Below are positions 61,401-64,000 of a DNA stretch of 64,000 bases, one piece after another. The notes beneath the pieces were generated by a model. It made no database searches, was not told where the DNA came from, and saw nothing but the letters and a program-made list of their open reading frames with translations. Position 1 is the stretch's first letter, and every line of letters begins with the position of its first letter. The translations under genes and the position numbers were made by a program. Source of the DNA: Xestospongia bergquistia (lineage: Eukaryota; Porifera; Demospongiae; Haplosclerida; Petrosiidae); the NCBI GenBank assembly GCA_963965975.1, contig OZ014416.1:6014001-6078000 (forward strand), read 5' to 3'.

Positions 61401-63671
61401 ATTAGCATATTCTGATTATTGTCCTATTCATAAACCTATTGCTGGTGAATTACAGTCTCTTATACAGCAGTTGAATCGTTATTGTACAGTCTGGAAGAAT
61501 GGTATTTTTTGGAATTATATCAATGATGTAGTAGTAGAAGTAACAGATCATAATAGATGTGTCACTGTATTTGTTTCCAATGTCAAAGGAGTTGAAAGTC
61601 AAAAAATATGTTGCTCTATTATAAAACTGGTTCTTTCTCTTCAAAAGCAGTTTTGTCCATGTAAAACCAATGAGTACATCATCCCTTCTGGATCTTTAGC
61701 TGATATTCGTAGTAAGGAAATTTCAAAACGAGTACTCTATCCATTAAGTGCTGTGGCTCAAGGAATAGTAAGTAACAAAGAAATCCTTGACCATAATGGA
61801 GTTCAAGGCAGTATTGAATGGATTTGTCTACATGAACCGTATATCTCCCTTGCACCAGCAGTTATCCATGCCTTATTTTCCAATAGTAAAGCCAATCAAG
61901 TTGTTCCAGATAGGTTTCTTCAACACATAAAAGAGTTTGCTCCTAGTATAATGTCATCTTATAATACATCCAAAGATAGCACCTTTTATGCTGTTGCCAG
62001 TCATCTCAATGACTATAGCTTTTTCACTGGAAGAAATCCATTGGTAAGTTACAATAGTATATTAAAATTAATAGTTAATACTTGTCTTCATTAGTATATG
62101 ATATATGACCCTATACATCTTCATATATAAACACAGTGAAATACTGTAATTTATATTTTATGATTACCCTTTAGCCTCTTCATTTCAAATATAATTATAT
62201 TTAATTGACTTTTAGGATCTATTGACTCAACCTTTAACATGTGATATGATACTGAGTATCTCAAGAGATTGCCTTCAATCTAGAAATATTTCAACTCTAA
62301 AAGGTTTGTTTTTCATGTTTGTTTGCATATCTAAAAACACTATATATACTCTATTTTGTTCTCATTGTTTTCTTTTTGATTATTCTATGATAATTTGTTA
62401 GAAAATGCTCCTGAGAAGAGTGACCTCCTAAGTCTAATGTCTGGAATTCATAACAGGTGGTACACTATTGGTATATGTCTTGAAATTGAAAATGGAGAAC
62501 TTGACTCTTTGTATAATTATCAGTATGATGATGTCAAACTTTCTAAAGTACTACAACTTTGGATGGAGAGAATGACTAAACCTGTTACTTGGAATACCAT
62601 TTTAGAAGTAATAGGAAGTCCACCTATCCAAAATAAATCTGTTGTGATGGAGATTGAGAATTTTTTAGAATGTGAGTACTTATATAATAATTATTACTAG
62701 TAATCCAAGGTACTTGAGCTTTTGTTAAATTGTGTATTTATGGCTTCACTTATAAAGACAATGATACGTAAAGTACCACTATTAAGCAATTTCAAAATCT
62801 CTTATTAAATATCACAAAAAATGTATTTTTGTATTTTTTAAGTGAGTAATCATCATCGCTATTTTATGCTATTATTTATGTAGCCATGACAAAGGAAAGT
62901 AGTGATATTTATGGTGATCTATTGGAGCTATTGACCACTACTGGTAAGATATTGTTAAAATATACTGGTTCACTACAGATCCTCCACATATAGTGATGAC
63001 TTAGAAATACTCAGCCAAAACACTTTGTCTGATAAATGCTCAGATATATACTATATCTAATAATTAGTTTATTAACAAAGCAATATATTCTTTTATACTA
63101 AAGTTTAAATTTAGTTATTAGATGTACTGTATAGAGTTTAGTAATTTTCTGATCCACTTTAGTATCAACATAATAAAGGTACATATATATAGTATAATTA
63201 TTGTAATTATGTATATTTTTGTGTTATAATTTTATAGAAGATGTAACACAAACAGACAAAAACATAATTGAGCAGCAAAGTGATGGCAAATAAATATTAC
63301 TTAACCTATACATGATTACACAATGATTGTTAAATGACTAATTATATCCTTTACAATATAGATGTGAATGAAAGTGTTAATGAGACTTTTACTGATACTA
63401 TTAATTGTAAGTTCATTATGACTATAATTAGTGGAAAGATGATGTATATTAATTTTATTTTATTAAATTTGTGCATACTTCATTCCAATATATTGTATTA
63501 AATTTAGCATTTTATTAAAGCCAGACCCAAACTGACTTGATATTTTTATTCATAACATTAAACTTTTAGGGCTTATTATGATAGTTAGTAAATTACTAGT
63601 TATTTTATGCCTTTCACTTACAGCAGTTACCCTGGAAGAAAATAGAGGTGACAGTAGTAATACTATTACTG
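35654..63671 (+). CDS. Ankyrin-Roc-COR-Death domain protein, DAPK1-like without kinase (runs off the window)
   Basis: Exons by GT-AG sites and phase: 35654-35683, 36187-36291, 36472-36573, 37362-37460, 38537-38635, 38745-38840, 40545-40646, 40771-40875, 41829-41927, 42038-42136, 42247-42345, 42456-42554, 44241-44339, 44483-44581, 46456-46554, 52256-52357, 54324-54425 and 59980-62043 (all phase 0). Then come 62216-62303, 62402-62671, 62884-62943 and tail exons. About 1,370 residues are predicted before the tail: N-terminal repeats 11-112, ankyrin repeats 113 to about 590, Roc about 615-800, COR about 800-1230, Death domain about 1268-1350. It is likely a cytosolic switch and scaffold, since no signal peptide or membrane helix is seen in the main body. 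DAPK1 has the same domain order after its kinase; no kinase lies upstream here. The start is chosen at the first ATG opening in phase with exon 2. An unseen 5' exon remains possible. Confidence 0.8.
38537..38840 (+). CDS. Ankyrin exons 5 and 6
   Basis: Two exons 208 bp apart encode near-identical repeats of the form 'DHQTALHYASRAGHIETVKL' and 'DPNICDK'. The second is one codon shorter (32) through loss of one residue in the 'TAKADPN' loop ('TNADPN'). They are the first two units of the family amplified again at 41.8-42.6 kb. Both have the unusual donor gtttgt shared by all members of this subfamily. Confidence 0.88.
39816..39915 (+). pseudogene. Decayed ankyrin exon, duplicate unit 1
   Basis: After an intact 'tttatag' acceptor the sequence reads 'NQETALHSAS', then a TAA stop, then 'QGHLMMAKLCLHND' and, after a frame change, 'DADPNIHV'. 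It is clearly an ankyrin repeat. If it were included, the protein would end, so it is presumably skipped. The flanking exons are phase 0, so skipping keeps the frame. Confidence 0.7.
40545..40875 (+). CDS. Ankyrin exons 7 and 8
   Basis: Exon 40545-40646 reads 'WGHSPLHIAYWNNNHNIVNL' and 'LCSFGARDMDQVRN', a canonical repeat with the 'G.(S/T)PLHIA' signature. Exon 40771-40875 reads 'DDLLLTSAENSDIYNVNVAL' and 'TSGANVNVHHGRLLK', a repeat that opens without the TPLH signature. Their near-copies at 44241-44581 differ by a few residues, including loss of 'GR' and 'FGA' changed to 'FRG'. Confidence 0.85.
41136..41385 (-). mobile_element. MADF-like coding fragment, copy 1
   Basis: The minus strand reads 'LANEKVIEAVCCFLYLWQES' then 'SKSYNDVRQNAWKKM' before a stop. 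The spacing of 'VIEAV', 'LYLW', 'Y' and 'AWKKM' fits the MADF (Myb/SANT-like) DNA-binding domain, often found beside Harbinger-type transposases. Two related fragments lie at 44793-45055 and 46830-47110. The plus-strand frame 41138-41359 is its shadow. Confidence 0.45.
41829..42554 (+). CDS. Ankyrin exons 9-12: exact 209-bp exon-intron tandem array
   Basis: Exons start at 41829, 42038, 42247 and 42456: three steps of exactly 209 bp, each 99 nt of exon and 110 nt of intron. The repeats share 'QTALHYASRAGHIETVQLLL' and 'DPNICD' with one to six changes, some in the first-loop residues (GH, GQ, YY, DH) and the last codon (Q, M, K, K). Introns begin gtttgtattatgtc and end in 'tttattctttctatag' variants. 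All exons keep sites and frame, so all four can be translated. Confidence 0.9.
42720..42870. repeat. Remnant of the right end of the 45.3-kb transposon family
   Basis: The stretch 'gaggttatagcacacaagct' to 'tatccatatatgga' resembles 46110-46215 inside the 983-bp transposon. Equivalent stretches occur at 39003-39165 (duplicate unit 1) and, more diverged, at 38088-38235. They look like older non-autonomous copies already present before the segmental duplication. Confidence 0.5.
43518..43617 (+). pseudogene. Decayed ankyrin exon, duplicate unit 2
   Basis: Paralogue of 39816-39915. Here the frame reads through the place of the stop ('NQETTLQSASKQGHLMMAKL'), but the acceptor 'tatag' has become 'tatgg', so it cannot be spliced in at the ancestral site. 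Two independent lesions thus disabled the two copies. Confidence 0.7.
44241..44581 (+). CDS. Ankyrin exons 13 and 14
   Basis: Copies of exons 7 and 8 from the 2.7-kb duplication. Exon 13 (44241-44339) reads 'WGHTPVHIAYWNNLHNIVDL' and 'LCSFRGDMDQVRN', one codon shorter. Exon 14 (44483-44581) reads 'DDLLLTSAENGDIHNVNLAL' and 'VNVHHILK', two codons shorter. Both stay in phase with intact sites. Confidence 0.85.
44793..45055 (-). mobile_element. MADF-like coding fragment, copy 2
   Basis: The minus strand reads 'LANKKVIEVVCCFLCLWQVS' then 'SKSYNDARENGWKIM', similar to copies at 41136 and 46830. This copy keeps the longest open frame (89 codons). It was carried along by the segmental duplication and is not an independent insertion. 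Confidence 0.45.
45279..46273 (-). mobile_element. Inverted-repeat DNA transposon with transposase remnant and 6-bp target duplication
   Basis: The element at 45285-46267 (983 bp) is flanked by ATAACC on both sides. The paralogous intron at about 41625-41640 has the uninterrupted site 'tataataaccacaatg'. The ends are degenerate inverted repeats of about 50 bp sharing 'gaaggagcgtcaaact' and 'catgagc'. Internally the minus strand codes 'KKRPSEDTEVPALRKQRLTL' then 'MAEQMGHFRLTVGKPG' (46080-45950), followed after a frame change by 'HLNGSPVETFFSQVKHATSG' (45942-45712). The latter has the 'LNxxxVExxFSQxK' look of THAP9/P-like transposase C-termini, but the family is uncertain. The coding part is truncated, so this copy is non-autonomous. 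Confidence 0.75.
46456..46554 (+). CDS. Ankyrin exon 15
   Basis: A member of the 'LHYASxAGHIE' subfamily: 'YHKTALHYASSAGHIEIVQL' then 'FLSAKANSNIRDQ', 33 codons in phase 0, with donor gttagt rather than gtttgt. It is more diverged than the four tandem units, consistent with being an older member or free of recent exchange. Confidence 0.85.
46830..47110 (-). mobile_element. MADF-like coding fragment, copy 3
   Basis: The minus strand reads 'LAKKKLIDAVCCFLCLWPVL' near 47090-47030 and, after breaks, 'GFTDEECEHYLKPLFEKVQS' near 46840-46780. It is less similar to copies 1 and 2 than they are to each other. The second part suggests the original protein extended beyond the MADF-like region. Confidence 0.4.
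47120..47890. other. Intron sequence, nothing recognised
   Basis: Intronic AT-rich DNA between the MADF-like fragment and the LTR-bearing remnant. A short direct repeat 'aacttaaatagaagtagagc' occurs at 47597 and again 30 bases later. Part of this stretch may belong to the left LTR, whose outer edge I cannot place. Confidence 0.35.
47900..49492 (-). mobile_element. Fossil Ty3/Gypsy-type LTR element, minus strand, incomplete
   Basis: A partial Ty3/Gypsy retroelement in the 5.7-kb intron. Minus-strand parts in order from right to left: an H2C2-type zinc-binding region ('HQCHPGVSRMKALARSYVWW'), the integrase core ('VVSDNGTSF', 'YHPSSNGQAERAV') and a C-terminal region ('FKIGDNVYLKNFYRGEQW'). Gag, protease and reverse transcriptase are absent. 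Direct repeats of about 115 bp at about 47905-48022 and 49378-49492 are LTR portions sharing 'tatgacatttatatagc' and 'agtgggacag'; the right one looks cut short. The two repeats differ at several positions, so the insertion is not recent. The copy is broken, with a large loss and a few further breaks. Confidence 0.8.
49500..52255. other. Intron with truncated ankyrin exon and duplicated spacer
   Basis: Mostly non-coding. Spacer at 51620-51850 matches 57555-57760, and 51240-51420 is a diverged match to 57010-57180. The 51900-52255 end matches 54110-54323. So the intron preceding exon 16 shares blocks with the introns around and after exon 17. No further ankyrin exon is seen apart from the 50849-50899 remnant. 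Confidence 0.5.
50849..50899 (+). pseudogene. 3' half of an ankyrin exon
   Basis: Reads 'VKLLNEIGQADINTKDE' followed by a gtaagt donor, matching the second half of exons 16 and 17 ('VKLLIEIGQADINT'). The first half and its acceptor are missing, replaced by unrelated intron sequence. One codon is lost next to the break. It shows that a third unit of this exon family once existed here. Confidence 0.75.
52256..52357 (+). CDS. Ankyrin exon 16
   Basis: Reads 'RGRTPAHLAAENGYTDTVKL' and 'LIEIGQADINTNDE', a textbook ankyrin repeat of 34 codons. It differs from exon 17 (54324) by only a few residues. The flanking introns are alike for about 200 bases on each side, so exons 16 and 17 arose by duplication of a unit now about 2.07 kb long. 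Confidence 0.9.
53040..53520. repeat. Three tandem units of about 165 bp
   Basis: Units at about 53040, 53211 and 53371 share 'cacacccactaaacaat', 'cattactggggaacaattag' and 'cctgacaaagtcac', ending in 'ctgatatgttgcc' variants. The minus strand of the last unit runs into the transposase fragment at 53530-54020, so the units may be an expanded part of that element. The plus-strand frames at 52978-53223 and 53315-53515 are artefacts of the repeat. Confidence 0.7.
53530..54020 (-). mobile_element. Transposase N-terminal fragment with modules in swapped order
   Basis: The minus strand has a 112-codon frame beginning 'VNTRIAVSTACDF' with 'FGRHIELSRHWVKSLLARIN' and 'FVQQKATTAKSK', which matches the region before the catalytic core of a large sponge/cnidarian family of jerky/Tigger-like DDE transposases. 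Downstream on the same strand follows 'QRNARKKEE', then in another frame 'YSPELHTDIGKYANHHNTSA' and 'TRKLKQTFSRSTVKLIKNNY', which in the family comes before the VNTRI part. So two partial copies are joined, or the modules were rearranged. No DDE core is present. Confidence 0.6.
54324..54425 (+). CDS. Ankyrin exon 17
   Basis: Reads 'RGCTPAHLAAENGYTDTVKL' and 'LIEFGQADINTKDE' in phase 0 with clean sites ('tttctag' and gtaagt). It sits between the two transposase fragments, which shows that the fragments were copied or inserted around a duplicating exon unit. Confidence 0.9.
54690..55265 (-). mobile_element. Transposase N-terminal fragment, family order kept
   Basis: From 55265 leftwards the minus strand reads 'EQRNARKKKEA', then in other frames 'SDIGKYPNHHDISAAARYFT' and 'RKLKQTVSRSTVQLIKNNYD', and finally 'VNTRIAVSAACDLNMKYAK' with 'HIEFSRHWVKSLLASINFVQ' near 54700. 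The order matches the jerky/Tigger-like family. Several stops and shifts are present and no catalytic domain follows, so it is a dead 5' fragment. It is closely related to 53530-54020. Confidence 0.6.
55266..59515. other. Long intron, duplicated spacer and coding-like minus islands
   Basis: Spacer at 55550-55840 is repeated, diverged, across 56880-56960 and 57196-57420. Minus-strand islands look coding but match nothing that I know. About 55805-56020 reads 'VREVEKNTFLGTVKDEIAMT'. About 56145-56330 reads 'KKQQTIVHGKDSKTLSKIVS'. The segment 58643-58870 has 75 codons with an acidic end. They may be remains of inserted elements or processed gene copies. Confidence 0.4.
59522..59794. mobile_element. 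MITE with about 80-bp terminal inverted repeats and TA target
   Basis: Left end 'tgttacaataagattatgta' and right end, reverse complemented, 'tgttacagtaagattgtgta' continue as inverted repeats for about 80 bp through 'ccctgaaac' and 'agtttgtgaaatcacttttt'. The element is flanked by TA on both sides, as in Tc1/mariner-type insertions. The middle holds two tandem copies of 'taagtgaaaaagtgatttca' and a short 'ccctaaaccctaac' run. No coding capacity. Confidence 0.85.
59795..59822. repeat. GATA/GGTA microsatellite
   Basis: A 'tagatagataggtaggtagg' run directly at the right end of the MITE; a short (TA)n run abuts its left end. Confidence 0.85.
59980..62043 (+). CDS. Large exon 18: last ankyrin repeat, Roc GTPase and COR domains
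   Basis: A 2064-nt phase-0 exon (688 codons). It opens with an ankyrin repeat ('NGDSPLHLACAKSKVDVISY'). Roc follows: P-loop GNMSAGKS at 60214-60237, switch-2 motif DFAGH at 60388-60402 and 'VVGSYADQ' at 60583-60606 in the place of the N/TKxD base-binding motif. The COR part covers about 60790-62000, with winged-helix-like segments such as 'LSDKGLVLFLRNEIVSNSWI' and 'VIDKSNLLAEVNGVLF'. The S-x-A-D form of the fourth motif is also seen as T/SHAD in DAPK1 and MFHAS1, so the domain probably binds nucleotide with weak base contacts. This exon is uninterrupted, unlike the rest of the gene. Confidence 0.88.
62216..62303 (+). CDS. Exon 19, linker to Death domain
   Basis: Reads 'DLLTQPLTCDMILSISRDCL' and 'QSRNISTLK', 29 codons plus one base. 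This exon switches the gene from phase-0 to phase-1 introns, so everything after it belongs to a separately exchangeable 3' module. Confidence 0.8.
62402..62671 (+). CDS. Exon 20, Death domain
   Basis: About 90 residues after 'ENAPEKSDLLSLMSGIHNRW'. The helix pattern fits a Death-fold domain: 'WYTIGICLEI' for helix 2, 'LSKVLQLWMERMTKPVTW' for helices 4-5, then 'TILEVIGSP' and 'EIENFLE' at the end. The W followed by IG, the 'LQLWM' and the 'TW..IL..I' spacing are typical of Death domains in ankyrin-ROCO proteins. The exon is phase 1 at both ends, a symmetrical exchangeable domain exon. Confidence 0.8.
62884..63671 (+). CDS. Short C-terminal tail exons with alternative endings
   Basis: Exon 62884-62943 ('MTKESSDIYGDLLELLTTT') is phase 1 on both sides. 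Three candidate followers share that phase. The first, 63238-63293 ('EDVTQTDKNIIEQQSDGK'), ends in a TAA that overlaps an AATAAA signal. The second is 63362-63406 ('DVNESVNETFTDTIN', gtaagt). The third is 63624-63671 ('SVTLEENRGDSSNTIT', gtaagt). The first would end the protein; skipping it leads into the other two and past the window edge. The tails are acidic and rich in S, T, N and D, likely disordered. Which path is used cannot be told from sequence alone. Confidence 0.6.
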
Positions 63672-64000
63672 GTAAGTTGATGTCATTATGTTTGGTTAAA
63701 TATATAATGTATATGTTAGAGAAAGAGGACTTTAAAGCAAACTTACTACATTTAGCATAAATAAAGCATTCAAGTTTAGTATGTACTTGTAACATTGTTT
63801 CTTATCATACGCACCAAAGTAAAAATATATACTGCTGGATTGAGTGTTCCAGTTACAAGGTTTGATAACTAATAAAACCTGTACATAGTGAGGTGCATAA
63901 CCAGTTTATATCGTAATGAATTGGCTTTATTCTTCAGAATGTTGCACAACATTTTATTGGTCAGTAATCCTTTCCTCTTCTTACAACAGTAGTATAGTTA

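Noticed and set aside
1-64000. tRNA or rRNA genes
   Set aside because: No convincing cloverleaf with A and B boxes or rRNA core sequence was noticed by eye; a covariance-model scan would be needed to exclude them.

Overview
The window reads as animal nuclear DNA: strongly AT-rich, full of short GT-AG introns, satellites and transposon relics, with one large multi-exon gene whose product has ankyrin repeats, a Roc-COR (ROCO) GTPase and a Death domain. That architecture, the tiny introns and the local transposon families fit a demosponge best (Amphimedon-like). The species is inferred; nothing here proves it.

Left half (1-33.3 kb). No intact gene can be defended. It starts with a degenerate minisatellite (about 190-1760) and a 4-kb satellite of roughly 138-bp monomers with higher-order duplications (2449-6515). 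Next come short, well-spliced exons of an unrecognised gene (6807-7620). From 8.6 to 31 kb is a mosaic of duplicated blocks: three copies of a divergent two-gene locus (about 9.8-11.8, 20.6-22.4 and 29.6-31.0 kb), three copies of an exon-bearing block (12.9-13.6, 15.7-16.4, 23.85-24.35 kb), and a second satellite of about 133 bp. The second satellite forms a 31-unit array at 16.4-20.6 kb and scattered groups elsewhere. A LINE 3' end (23.5 kb) and a perfect 62-bp palindrome (27.0 kb) lie inside the mosaic.

Middle (33.3-35.6 kb). A short GC-rich island is followed by a broken minus-strand reverse-transcriptase element.

Right half (35.65 kb to the end and beyond). One plus-strand gene runs from an ATG at 35654 past the right edge. 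Small phase-0 exons, mostly 99 nt and one ankyrin repeat each, lead to a 2064-nt exon carrying the last ankyrin repeat and the Roc-COR module. A Death-domain exon and several short phase-1 tail exons follow. Part of the ankyrin section is an exact 209-bp exon-plus-intron tandem array, and a 3-kb multi-exon block is duplicated. The duplicated block holds two decayed copies of the same exon with different lesions. The long introns hold a 983-bp inverted-repeat transposon whose empty site survives in the paralogous intron, three copies of a MADF-like coding fragment, a broken Ty3/Gypsy remnant, two transposase N-terminal fragments and a 273-bp MITE.

Functionally, the gene product looks like a DAPK1/MFHAS-type signalling protein without the kinase: ankyrin repeats for binding, Roc-COR as a nucleotide switch, and a Death domain for assembly with other death-fold proteins. 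The most distinctive feature is that the ankyrin exons behave like a satellite, so repeat number can change by unequal exchange.
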